The notes beneath the pieces were generated by a model. That model saw only the letters and a program-made list of their open reading frames with translations. It searched no databases and was not told where the DNA came from. Below, in pieces: positions 1 to 6,699 of a stretch of DNA of 14,223 bases (positions within the stretch are counted from its first letter, which is position 1; every line of letters begins with the position of its first letter). A program made the position numbers and the translations under genes. This DNA is from Bacteroidales bacterium. GTDB lineage: Bacteria > Bacteroidota > Bacteroidia > Bacteroidales > JAAUTT01. The stretch is taken from positions 1 through 14,223 of the forward strand of contig JANXXY010000449.1 of assembly GCA_025350365.1 (NCBI GenBank), in the 5' to 3' direction.

Positions 1-1910
1 ATTTGCTGTCTTTGTAATACTTTATCAACTTCTCTTGCTTTTTAGTTTCAATTTTCATTTTAATTACTTTTCCGTCAGCATCAATAATAAGTTTCTTTTT
101 ATTGATATCGATCATACTGAACTCGAAGATTTCTTCCTTTGATACACCTTTTTCGTCAACCGTTATAAAATTATAGTTGTATTTACATGCATCACTTCCA
201 ACCATTTCCATTTTCTGTTTCATCTGGGTCTTACCAATGGACAAATCCTTAATCCCGCTGGTTGCAAAAGCTGCAGCAGCAGTCTTAGTACTCCATGTTT
301 TTGCTTTTGGTGCTGACTTATCTATTATATTAGATATGCTGGAAAATGCATCCCGTGCTTTAAGAATATCGGAAAACTGAATTTCAACTTCTCCCACATA
401 ATTTTGATTTTCTCCATTTTTCGATGATCTGATTAACTTAGTTTTATCTTTCCCTTTTACAACCAATGAAATGGTTTTTCCGGAGATATATACTTTTGAT
501 GACTTACTATCCAGAATATATGGATAGAAACTAAAGGATTCTTCTGTGGAGGCGCCTTTGCTGTCAGTTTTTACCGTTTTAAGTGTCAAAAGATAAGGCT
601 CACCAGAGGAATATTCAAAGGTTTGGTTAATTTGTGTTGCACCGGAAGTAACGTTAGATATACCATTCTTTAGCAAGTTAAGAGCCTCAGAAACCGATTT
701 GAAAGTTTGTGATTTATACTCGCTATTGTTAACTATATATCTGAATGCCTCTGCGGCCTGTCTTGCCGATTCAATATCCGGTGAATGCAGTATAATCTGA
801 TCATCATAGCTTTGTTGGATGTTGTTTTTGAATACTTTAATATACTTCACTTTACCTTTTATTTTTAGGGTAATTTGAGCATCTTTTCCTGAAGCGCTTA
901 CTCCAACCAAATTAGCATCAGCATCAAAGGTGTAGAATTCAAATTTACTCTCTTCTGCTATTCCTTTAGCTTCGGTTATATTCAATATGATTGTTAATTT
1001 ATCTGGGTTCACGGCATCGAATGCAAAAGATTGTACATATTGGTTTGTGCCTGCGTTAGATTTAGAAATCCATGTACCTATCTTCTCCAAAGCTTCCTTT
1101 TTCGATTTAAAGGTGGGCAAAACCGGTTTTGTATTGGCAATGGCTGAATGAAGTGCGTTTATTGTATTTCGTGCTTTGTCAAGATCGTCAAAAACAATTT
1201 CTATGTCCTTGTCATAACTTTGTGGTTCGTTGTTTTTGGTAACTTTAATTAAATTTTGATTGCCTTTAATCGCCAGTTTCACCTTCATTAAATTTCCGGA
1301 TATCGAAATGGTTATTGTGTTTTTATTTATATCGTCCAAATTGAAATTAAATACGAAGGTAGTTGCTACTCCTTTGCTGTCCGTTTTAGTTTGGGTGTAT
1401 GTCAGAAGATATGGTTTTGCCTGATCATAAGTTACTGATTGTAAAAAATGATCCGTTCCTATTTTAACTTCTCCAATGTTTTTTGACAACCATTCAGAGG
1501 CATCTTTTAATGTGGTAAATTGTAATTCCGAAGGTTTAATCTGTGGAATAGCAATCTTCAGGTTATCAATTATAGCTCTGGCATTATCCGCATCGGTGGC
1601 TAAAATTTGCATTTTAGATGAATATTCCTTCAATGCACCTTCGGTGAATTCCTTAATAAATTTCAGATTATTCTGTACCGATAATTCCACATTGATAGTT
1701 TTGCCAGAGGGTTTTGAAATAATGGTATTTTTATCAATATCAGATAAATAAAATTCGAACGAATAATTGCTCGTTTTTTTCACACCTTCCACTTTTGTAA
1801 CTGACACTTCAATTTTGCCTTTTGAATTATCAAGAACTTTTAATGTTTGCTGGTAAGATACTTTATCAGCCTGTACATTACCTACTTTGGATGCCAGATC
1901 ATTAATTGTT
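1..1910 (-). repeat. Five protein-level tandem repeats, 408 bp (136 codons) each, last one cut by window edge
   Basis: Aligning the translation against itself puts equivalent residues exactly 136 apart through all five units, with no net insertion or deletion at the anchors checked (F-x-F, S/D-G-K/N, Ala-Arg). Units 2 and 4 are the most alike: both contain PYLLT (residues 194 and 466, two periods apart), followed by KTDSKG. The units have diverged strongly, so this is an old protein-level repeat and not a recent DNA duplication. More units may lie beyond the left edge. Confidence 0.85.
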
Positions 1911-1993
1911 AAATTCTGATTTCCTTGTCCATAAAAAATTGAGAAGTGCGAAAATGTGAAGGTAAATAATACGATTAAGTTTTTAAGGTTCAT
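1..1993 (-). CDS. Secreted protein of tandem 136-residue modules, 3' end outside window
   Basis: I do not recognise the family. The reading frame is open from the ATG at 1991-1993 (- strand) to the window edge, giving 664 residues without a stop. Residues 1-22 look like a Sec signal peptide (Lys at 4, then a hydrophobic core, ending near Tyr-Gly-Gln), so export to periplasm or surface is inferred. The rest is five diverged modules with a period of exactly 136 residues. F-x-F begins at residues 79, 215, 351, 487 and 623. S/D-G-K/N begins at 96, 232, 368, 504 and 640. An Ala-Arg pair sits at 138, 274, 410 and 546. Alternating hydrophobic, Lys- and Asp-rich segments suggest mostly beta structure, with a helix around the Ala-Arg site. 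No catalytic motif is visible; a structural, adhesive or envelope role is possible but unproven. A TAnnTTTG-type box lies about 43 bp upstream of the start. Confidence 0.85.
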   Translation of the reverse strand, partial: MNLKNLIVLFTFTFSHFSIFYGQGNQNLTINDLASKVGNVQADKVSYQQTLKVLDNSKGKIEVSVTKVEGVKKTSNYSFEFYLSDIDKNTIISKPSGKTINVELSVQNNLKFIKEFTEGALKEYSSKMQILATDADNARAIIDNLKIAIPQIKPSELQFTTLKDASEWLSKNIGEVKIGTDHFLQSVTYDQAKPYLLTYTQTKTDSKGVATTFVFNFNLDDINKNTITISISGNLMKVKLAIKGNQNLIKVTKNNEPQSYDKDIEIVFDDLDKARNTINALHSAIANTKPVLPTFKSKKEALEKIGTWISKSNAGTNQYVQSFAFDAVNPDKLTIILNITEAKGIAEESKFEFYTFDADANLVGVSASGKDAQITLKIKGKVKYIKVFKNNIQQSYDDQIILHSPDIESARQAAEAFRYIVNNSEYKSQTFKSVSEALNLLKNGISNVTSGATQINQTFEYSSGEPYLLTLKTVKTDSKGASTEESFSFYPYILDSKSSKVYISGKTISLVVKGKDKTKLIRSSKNGENQNYVGEVEIQFSDILKARDAFSSISNIIDKSAPKAKTWSTKTAAAAFATSGIKDLSIGKTQMKQKMEMVGSDACKYNYNFITVDEKGVSKEEIFEFSMIDINKKKLIIDADGKVIKMKIETKKQEKLIKYYKDSK

Positions 1994-2035
1994 ATAATTA
2001 AGTTTAGGGTTAAAAGAAAAGTAAAACATGTGAAA

Positions 2036-2043
2036 CAAATTTA
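2036..2043 (-). promoter_or_regulatory. Candidate -7 box for the repeat-protein gene
   Basis: On the minus strand this reads TAAATTTG, a perfect match to the Bacteroidota -7 consensus TAnnTTTG. It lies about 43 bp upstream of the start codon at 1993. I could not find a clear -33 TTTG at the usual spacing, so the assignment rests on one short motif in AT-rich DNA. Confidence 0.4.
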
Positions 2044-2085
2044 TGTCTTTTTAAGTAATTGTCCCTATTAAATATGAAATTTTAT

Positions 2086-2093
2086 TATTTTTG
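2086..2093 (+). promoter_or_regulatory. Candidate -7 box for tRNA-Gly
   Basis: TATTTTTG matches the Bacteroidota TAnnTTTG element perfectly and lies 42 bp before the tRNA 5' end, a sensible distance for a short processed leader. An ATTG at 2058-2061 is the nearest -33-like motif, but the gap of 24 bp is a little long. Confidence 0.45.
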
Positions 2094-2135
2094 CAGCCAT
2101 TAAATATTGAATAGTGTACAGTATTTCAATTATTC

Positions 2136-2208
2136 GCGGGAGTAGCTCAGTTGGTAGAGCATCAGCTTCCCAAGCTGAGGGTCGCGAGTCCGAGTCTCGT
2201 CTCCCGCT
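2136..2208 (+). tRNA. tRNA-Gly (anticodon CCC)
   Basis: The sequence folds as a full cloverleaf. The acceptor stem GCGGGAG pairs with CTCCCGC, and the D stem GCTC with GAGC. The anticodon stem TCAGC/GCTGA closes the loop TTCCCAA, so the anticodon is CCC, reading GGG glycine codons. The T stem is GCGAG/CTCGT with one G-T pair. The discriminator is T, and CCA is not encoded (CA-A follows), so CCA must be added by a nucleotidyltransferase. The T loop reads TCCGAGT where TTCGAGT is expected: the base at position 55, almost always U and made pseudouridine, is C. G18-G19 in the D loop are present. CCC is usually a secondary isoacceptor to UCC, so a weakened copy might be tolerated. Identity as tRNA-Gly is very secure; full function is less so. 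Confidence 0.96.
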
Positions 2209-2219
2209 CAATATATAAG

Positions 2220-2259
2220 CCGTAAAGTTTGATAATTTGAACTTTGCGGTTTTATTTTT
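2220..2259 (+). terminator. Rho-independent terminator after tRNA-Gly
   Basis: Arms 2220-2230 and 2239-2249 (CCGTAAAGTTT against GAACTTTGCGG) form about 10 pairs including a G-U, followed by TTTTATTTTT. It starts 12 nt after the tRNA and ends 17 nt before cinA, so it should separate the two or leave only partial read-through into cinA. Confidence 0.75.
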
Positions 2260-2276
2260 AATTAAATCCCAGAATC

Positions 2277-3554
2277 ATGGAAACTTCAAACGTAAATGCT
2301 GAAATAATAACCATTGGTGATGAAATACTGATAGGTCAGATAATTGACACAAATTCGGCATGGATTGCTCAACAACTGAATTTAATAGGCATAAATGTTA
2401 GTCAAATTTCATCGATTTCTGATAATAAACAACACATTATTAATTCATTAGACCTTGCTTCTTTAAGAGCTGAATTAATAATTGTAACCGGTGGATTAGG
2501 GCCTACAAAAGATGATATCACAAAACAGACTATTGCTGAATACTTTCATGGAAAATTAATACGGAATGAACAAGTTTTAAAACACGTTACTCAATTGTTG
2601 GAATCGAGGAACGTAAAAATGAATGAACTAAATAATAATCAGGCAGATGTTCCTGATAATTGCGAGGTGATACCAAACAATCATGGAACCGCACCCGGAA
2701 TGTGGTTTCATAAAGAAAACGCGATTTATGTTTTTTTGCCTGGAGTTCCATTTGAAATGAAGGGCATAATGGCAGATTACCTGATTCCGCGATTCAAAAA
2801 GCAATTCGATACACCGGCGATTTATCATAAAACGTTGATGCTTCAAGGAATTCCTGAATCAACCTTAGCGCTTCTTATCGAATCGTGGGAGAATCAATTA
2901 CCAGCCACTATTAAGCTTGCCTATCTGCCATCGCCCGGCATTATAAGGTTACGCCTTACAGCAAAAGGTGATACTATCGAAAACCTAACTCAACTAGTTG
3001 CTCAGGAAGTGGAAAAAGTAAACCCAATAATCCTACCATTTTACTTCAGTGATATTGATGAACCAATTGAAGTAACTCTTAGTACATTATTAACATTGAA
3101 TAAAATAACAATATCTACAGCCGAAAGCTGCACTGGAGGAAAAATCGCTAGTCTGATAACAGCAATACCTGGTAGTTCAATGTTTTATAAAGGATCAATT
3201 GTAGCATATGCTAACCAAATAAAAACTAAGTTACTTAAAATTGACGAGGATATAATTGATAAAAATGGTGCTGTAAGTCAACAGGTTGTTGAATTAATGG
3301 CAAAAAATGCAAGGAAAATACTCGAATCTGATTATTCTATTGCTATATCGGGCATTTCCGGTCCGGAGGGTGGGAGTGCAGATAAGCCTATAGGAACAAC
3401 ATGGATCGCTGTTGCATCTGAAAAACAAGTTCTTTCGAAAAAATTTATATTTGGCGATAATAGGGAAAGAAATATTCAACGGGCATCCATTTCAGCTCTC
3501 AATGAACTGCGAAAGATGATATTACAGGATCTAAAAACATATGAAAAAAAGTAA
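2277..3554 (+). CDS. cinA: CinA family protein, MoaB-like domain plus NMN amidohydrolase domain
   Basis: This is a full-length two-domain CinA of 425 residues. Residues 8-175 are the MoaB-like (COG1058) domain, with TIGDEIL at 12-18, TGGLGPTKDD at 71-80 and LPGVPFEM at 154-161. Residues from about 265 on are the CinA C-terminal domain, with TAESCTGG at 281-288 and ISGPEGG near 360-366. In other bacteria the C-terminal domain (PncC) deamidates nicotinamide mononucleotide to recycle NAD by-products, and the N-terminal domain has ADP-ribose pyrophosphatase activity. The old name 'competence/damage-inducible' does not imply a role in transformation here. The ATG at 2277 is the first start after the tRNA terminator and gives the expected N-terminus. 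No Shine-Dalgarno is present. It stands alone between the tRNA and the ribosomal-protein cluster. Confidence 0.95.
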   Translation: METSNVNAEIITIGDEILIGQIIDTNSAWIAQQLNLIGINVSQISSISDNKQHIINSLDLASLRAELIIVTGGLGPTKDDITKQTIAEYFHGKLIRNEQVLKHVTQLLESRNVKMNELNNNQADVPDNCEVIPNNHGTAPGMWFHKENAIYVFLPGVPFEMKGIMADYLIPRFKKQFDTPAIYHKTLMLQGIPESTLALLIESWENQLPATIKLAYLPSPGIIRLRLTAKGDTIENLTQLVAQEVEKVNPIILPFYFSDIDEPIEVTLSTLLTLNKITISTAESCTGGKIASLITAIPGSSMFYKGSIVAYANQIKTKLLKIDEDIIDKNGAVSQQVVELMAKNARKILESDYSIAISGISGPEGGSADKPIGTTWIAVASEKQVLSKKFIFGDNRERNIQRASISALNELRKMILQDLKTYEKK

Positions 3555-3572
3555 AAGAAAATGCCGTATAAA

Positions 3573-3604
3573 TTTGATAAATTAAATTATTATAGCGACT
3601 TTTG
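3573..3604 (+). promoter_or_regulatory. Candidate promoter for rpmB-rpmG-DUF4295
   Basis: A -33 type TTTG at 3573-3576 is followed, after 20 bp, by GACTTTTG at 3597-3604, one mismatch from TAnnTTTG. The spacing is right for the Bacteroidota sigma factor. The box lies 38 bp upstream of the rpmB ATG, in the 88-bp gap after cinA. Motif match only. Confidence 0.45.
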
Positions 3605-3642
3605 CGACCTGTTAAACGAGAACTTGGTAAAAATATAGAAAT

Positions 3643-3885
3643 ATGTCAAAGATTTGTCAAATTACTGGAAAGAGAGCAATGGTGGGTAATAACGTATCTC
3701 ATTCTAAGAGGAGAACGAAACGCACCTTTATGCCAAATCTTTTCATAAAAAGGTTTTTTTTAGAAGATGAGAAACGTTGGATAACCATCAAGGTTTCTGC
3801 CGCCGGAATTAAAGACATCACAAAAAAAGGTCTCGTACAAGCATTAAAAGATGCTCAGATCAGCGGTTTCATTTCGAAGTATTAA
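3643..3885 (+). CDS. rpmB: 50S ribosomal protein L28 (bL28)
   Basis: At 80 residues this is a normal-length L28 beginning MSKICQITGKRAMVGNNVSH, with the basic SKRRTKR segment typical of the family and a KG-containing C-terminal part. It is a structural component of the large subunit. Only one cysteine (Cys5) is present, so it is the zinc-free form without paired CxxC motifs. It is the first gene of a tight run with rpmG (19 bp gap) and the DUF4295 gene, ending at the terminator at 4280, so the three are probably one transcript. The start has no Shine-Dalgarno but an A-rich upstream stretch. Confidence 0.97.
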   Translation: MSKICQITGKRAMVGNNVSHSKRRTKRTFMPNLFIKRFFLEDEKRWITIKVSAAGIKDITKKGLVQALKDAQISGFISKY

Positions 3886-3904
3886 TTTTTAACTGATTGC
3901 GAAA

Positions 3905-4087
3905 ATGGCAAAAAAAGGAAATAGAATTCAGGTTATAATGGAATGCACCGAGCATAAAAATAGCGGGATGCCTGGAACGTCCCGGTACATTACTACCAAA
4001 AACAAGAAAAATACAACTGAGCGTTTGGAATTGAAAAAATATAATCCAATTCTCAAGAAAGTAACAGTTCATAAAGAAATTAAATAA
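3905..4087 (+). CDS. rpmG: 50S ribosomal protein L33 (bL33)
   Basis: This 60-residue basic protein starts MAKKGNRIQVIMECTEHK and carries the SRYITTKNKKNTTERLELKK block that is diagnostic of L33, with the usual KYNP segment after it. It is a large-subunit protein near the E site. It has a single cysteine (Cys14) and no second CxxC pair, so it is the zinc-independent form, like the neighbouring L28. The gap to the DUF4295 gene is 9 bp, supporting co-translation from one message. Confidence 0.97.
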   Translation: MAKKGNRIQVIMECTEHKNSGMPGTSRYITTKNKKNTTERLELKKYNPILKKVTVHKEIK

Positions 4088-4096
4088 TTTTAGACC

Positions 4097-4255
4097 ATGG
4101 CAAAGAAAGTAGTAGCAACCCTTAAAAAACAGGGTGCAGGTAAAAATGTAGCCAAAGTTATTAGAATGGTAAAATCTGAAAAATCAGGTGCTTATACATT
4201 TCAGGAAGAGATTGTTGCTACGGAAGAAGTAAAAGACTTCCTTGCTAAGAAATAA
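4097..4255 (+). CDS. DUF4295 family small basic protein (probable ribosomal protein bL38)
   Basis: A 52-residue frame runs from the ATG at 4097 to TAA at 4253-4255. The protein starts MAKKVVATLKKQGAGKNVAK and ends EEVKDFLAKK; it is Lys-rich and has no cysteine. Sequence and position, directly after rpmG and before ftsY, match the Bacteroidota family DUF4295. I recall that the Flavobacterium johnsoniae ribosome structure revealed a phylum-specific large-subunit protein named bL38, and I believe it corresponds to this family, but I cannot check that here. Placement 9 bp after rpmG, in the same short operon as two ribosomal proteins, fits a ribosomal role. Confidence 0.9.
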   Translation: MAKKVVATLKKQGAGKNVAKVIRMVKSEKSGAYTFQEEIVATEEVKDFLAKK

Positions 4256-4279
4256 ATAATCTTCGAATAACAAAATAAT

Positions 4280-4312
4280 AAAAGCTTTCTTCCTTTAGAA
4301 GAAGGCTTTTTT
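4280..4312 (+). terminator. Strong intrinsic terminator ending the rpmB-rpmG-DUF4295 operon
   Basis: Arms 4280-4292 and 4298-4310 pair over 13 bp with one G-U (AAAAGCTTTCTTC against GAAGAAGGCTTTT), loop CTTTA, followed by further T residues. It begins 24 bp after the DUF4295 stop. The A-rich 5' side means it could also work in reverse, though no gene on the other strand needs it. Confidence 0.88.
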
Positions 4313-4329
4313 CTATTATAAATGTGAAT

Positions 4330-4363
4330 AAAAGTACTAATTACCAAGATTTTAGTACTTTTT
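4330..4363 (+). other. Second perfect hairpin upstream of ftsY
   Basis: Arms 4330-4340 (AAAAGTACTAA) and 4352-4362 (TTAGTACTTTT) are perfect 11-bp complements around an 11-nt loop, ending in a run of five T. It lies 20 bp after the preceding terminator and 32 bp before the ftsY ATG. It may be a back-up terminator, a structured 5' leader of ftsY, or a palindromic operator; the sequence alone does not decide. Confidence 0.6.
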
Positions 4364-4394
4364 CATATGGCTTACGACTTGATACTTACAAATT

Positions 4395-5345
4395 ATGTCA
4401 CTATTTGGATTTCTCTCCAAGGAAAAAAAAGAAACACTAAATAAAGGTCTCGAAAAGACCAAGATGAGTGTTATGCAAAAGATTTCCAGAGCTATAGTCG
4501 GGAAATCTAAAATTGACGATGAAGTTCTTGATAACCTTGAGGAAGTTTTAATTACCTCGGATGTGGGTGTAGAAACTACACTTAAAATAATTAAAAGGAT
4601 TGAAGAACGTGTTATTCAGGATAAATATGTAAATGCAGAAGAGTTAAACGCAATACTCCGTGACGAAATTGCAAAACTTCTGGAAGAAAATAATACCGGG
4701 GATGCTGCCGACTTTGCAAACATTTCTAATAAAAAACCATATGTTATTATGGTTGTTGGTGTAAATGGTGTTGGTAAAACAACTACTATTGGAAAATTAG
4801 CCTATCACTTTCGGAAAGCCGGCAAAAAAGTTCTGCTTGGAGCTGCAGACACTTTCCGCGCAGCGGCTGTTGAACAATTGGTAATATGGAGTGAGAGGTC
4901 AGGTGTTGATATTGTAAAGCAGAACATGGGAGCAGACCCGGCTGCTGTTGCATTTGATACAATTACTTCTGCCGTTGCTAACAATTATGATGTTGTTATT
5001 ATTGATACGGCAGGTCGTCTGCATAACAAGGTTAATTTGATGAATGAGTTAACCAAAATTAAACGCGTGATGCAGAAGGTAATAATCGATGCACCGCATG
5101 AGGTGTTACTTGTTCTGGATGGCTCTACCGGTCAAAATGCGTTTGAGCAGGCAAAACAATTTACTATTGCCACAGATGTTACTGCGCTTGCACTTACAAA
5201 ACTTGATGGAACAGCAAAAGGCGGAGTGGTGATTGGAATATCCGATCAATTTAAAATTCCCGTTCGCTATATCGGTATTGGCGAAGGTATTGAAGATCTG
5301 CAAGTTTTTAATAAATATGAATTTGTGGATTCCTTATTTAGTTGA
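4395..5345 (+). CDS. ftsY: Signal recognition particle receptor FtsY
   Basis: FtsY is the membrane-associated GTPase that receives SRP-ribosome complexes and passes nascent membrane proteins to SecYEG. At 316 residues this is a short FtsY with an N domain (about 1-110) and a G domain. The long acidic N-terminal A domain of E. coli FtsY is absent, as is common outside the enterics; a Lys-rich start (SKEKKETLNK) may help membrane contact. GTPase motifs are intact: GVNGVGKT at 122-129, DTFRAAA at 152-158, DTAGR at 204-208 and TKLDGTAKGG at 268-277. The last of these and the C-terminal GIGEGIEDLQVF distinguish FtsY from Ffh, which would also carry an M domain. It ends in TGA and is followed 55 bp later by rimO. 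The leader holds two hairpins. Confidence 0.97.
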   Translation: MSLFGFLSKEKKETLNKGLEKTKMSVMQKISRAIVGKSKIDDEVLDNLEEVLITSDVGVETTLKIIKRIEERVIQDKYVNAEELNAILRDEIAKLLEENNTGDAADFANISNKKPYVIMVVGVNGVGKTTTIGKLAYHFRKAGKKVLLGAADTFRAAAVEQLVIWSERSGVDIVKQNMGADPAAVAFDTITSAVANNYDVVIIDTAGRLHNKVNLMNELTKIKRVMQKVIIDAPHEVLLVLDGSTGQNAFEQAKQFTIATDVTALALTKLDGTAKGGVVIGISDQFKIPVRYIGIGEGIEDLQVFNKYEFVDSLFS

Positions 5346-5400
5346 TTGATAGTATAATAAACAGACTTTCACTTCCTTTTTAACTTTAATCCTTTTTTTT

Positions 5401-6699
5401 GTGATAGATAGAAAAATCATCCATTTTATAACCTTAGGATGTAGCAAAAACTTAGTTGATTCTGAGCATTTAATGAAACAAATTGAATATTCCGGATATC
5501 AGGTAACTCATAATTATGACGACATTAAATCTGGAACAGTAATTATTAATACGTGTGGTTTTATACGCGATGCAAAACAGGAATCAATTGATACGATTTT
5601 AGAATATGCCCAGGCAAAAATACAGGGGAAAATTCAAAACTTATTTGTAATTGGATGTCTTTCTGAGCTATATAAGGACGAACTTAAAAAGGAAATATCA
5701 GAAGTCGATCAGTTTTTTGGTGTGAATAATTTTGATGAAATATTAAAAAAACTTGGAATCGGACTTCATAAGGAATTGTTAAGCGATCGTTTTCAAACCA
5801 CTCCCAGGCATTTTGCCTATCTGAAAATATCGGAAGGATGCGACAGATCCTGTGCTTTTTGCACCATTCCAAATATCCGTGGAAAGCATATCTCTGTTTC
5901 AATGGATGAATTAATAGAAGAAGCTCAACAATTATCCAATCAAGGTGTTAAAGAATTGATTTTAATTGCTCAAGATTTAACATATTATGGATTAGACCTT
6001 TATAATGAACGAAAACTGGCAGCATTGCTTGAGGAATTAGTAACTATTCGAGGAATTGAATGGATAAGGCTCCATTATGCGTATCCACACCAGTTTCCAA
6101 TGGATGTGGTAGCTGTGATGAAGAAAAATCCCAAAATGTGTCGTTACCTTGACATTCCTTTTCAACACATTAGCGATGCAGTTCTTCACCAGATGCGACG
6201 CGGAAACAATCGTACTCAGGCCATTGAACTAATCAAAAAAATAAGGAGTGAAATACCTGAAATTGCAATAAGAACTACCATGCTGGTGGGGCATCCTGGC
6301 GAAACTGAATCGGATTTTATACAATTACTTGATTTTGTAAAAGAAACAAAATTTGAAAGGTTAGGAGTATTTCCATATTCTCATGAGGAAAAATCCTTTG
6401 CTTACAGTAATTATGAAGATGATATCTCAGAAAATATTAAAAATTACCGTGTTGAAACTTTAATGGAGTTGCAAAGACAAATTTCAGAAGAAAATAACCT
6501 TGAAAAAATTGGGAAAAATTATAAAGTAATAATTGACAGGAGAGAAGGTGACTATTTTATAGGTCGCACTGAATTTGACTCTCCGGAAGTCGATAATGAA
6601 GTTCTGATTTCTGTTTCCAACCCCATTGAAATAGGAAATTTCTATATGGTAAAAATTACCGATGCTAATGAATATGATTTAATTGGAAGTATTATTTGA
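5401..6699 (+). CDS. rimO: Ribosomal protein S12 methylthiotransferase RimO
   Basis: RimO is a radical-SAM enzyme that adds a methylthio group to the conserved aspartate of ribosomal protein S12. The 432 residues contain an N-terminal MTTase domain with cluster cysteines Cys14 (in LGCSKNLVDSE, the RimO signature), Cys52 and Cys86. The radical-SAM motif CDRSCAFC is at 147-154, so its cysteines are 147, 151 and 154. A C-terminal TRAM-like domain covers about 370-432. The signature at 12-22 separates it from the tRNA enzyme MiaB. The start is GTG at 5401, directly after a run of eight T; no better ATG precedes Cys14. The last 21 bp overlap, tail to tail, the 3' end of yhhQ on the other strand. 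It follows ftsY, a gene order I associate with Bacteroidota. Confidence 0.96.
   Translation: MIDRKIIHFITLGCSKNLVDSEHLMKQIEYSGYQVTHNYDDIKSGTVIINTCGFIRDAKQESIDTILEYAQAKIQGKIQNLFVIGCLSELYKDELKKEISEVDQFFGVNNFDEILKKLGIGLHKELLSDRFQTTPRHFAYLKISEGCDRSCAFCTIPNIRGKHISVSMDELIEEAQQLSNQGVKELILIAQDLTYYGLDLYNERKLAALLEELVTIRGIEWIRLHYAYPHQFPMDVVAVMKKNPKMCRYLDIPFQHISDAVLHQMRRGNNRTQAIELIKKIRSEIPEIAIRTTMLVGHPGETESDFIQLLDFVKETKFERLGVFPYSHEEKSFAYSNYEDDISENIKNYRVETLMELQRQISEENNLEKIGKNYKVIIDRREGDYFIGRTEFDSPEVDNEVLISVSNPIEIGNFYMVKITDANEYDLIGSII

Noticed and set aside
177..1751. Open frames on the plus strand at 177-380 and 1476-1751
   Set aside because: They lie opposite the repeat-protein gene, whose frame is open for 664 codons with a signal peptide and periodic motifs; the plus-strand frames show no family features.
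1..1993. Repeats in the left gene as a CRISPR or DNA-level repeat array
   Set aside because: The periodicity is at protein level over 408 bp with low nucleotide identity; no short identical repeats with spacers are present.
2228..2245. TTTG motifs inside the tRNA terminator as a cinA promoter
   Set aside because: They form part of the hairpin arms and do not give a TAnnTTTG with proper spacing.
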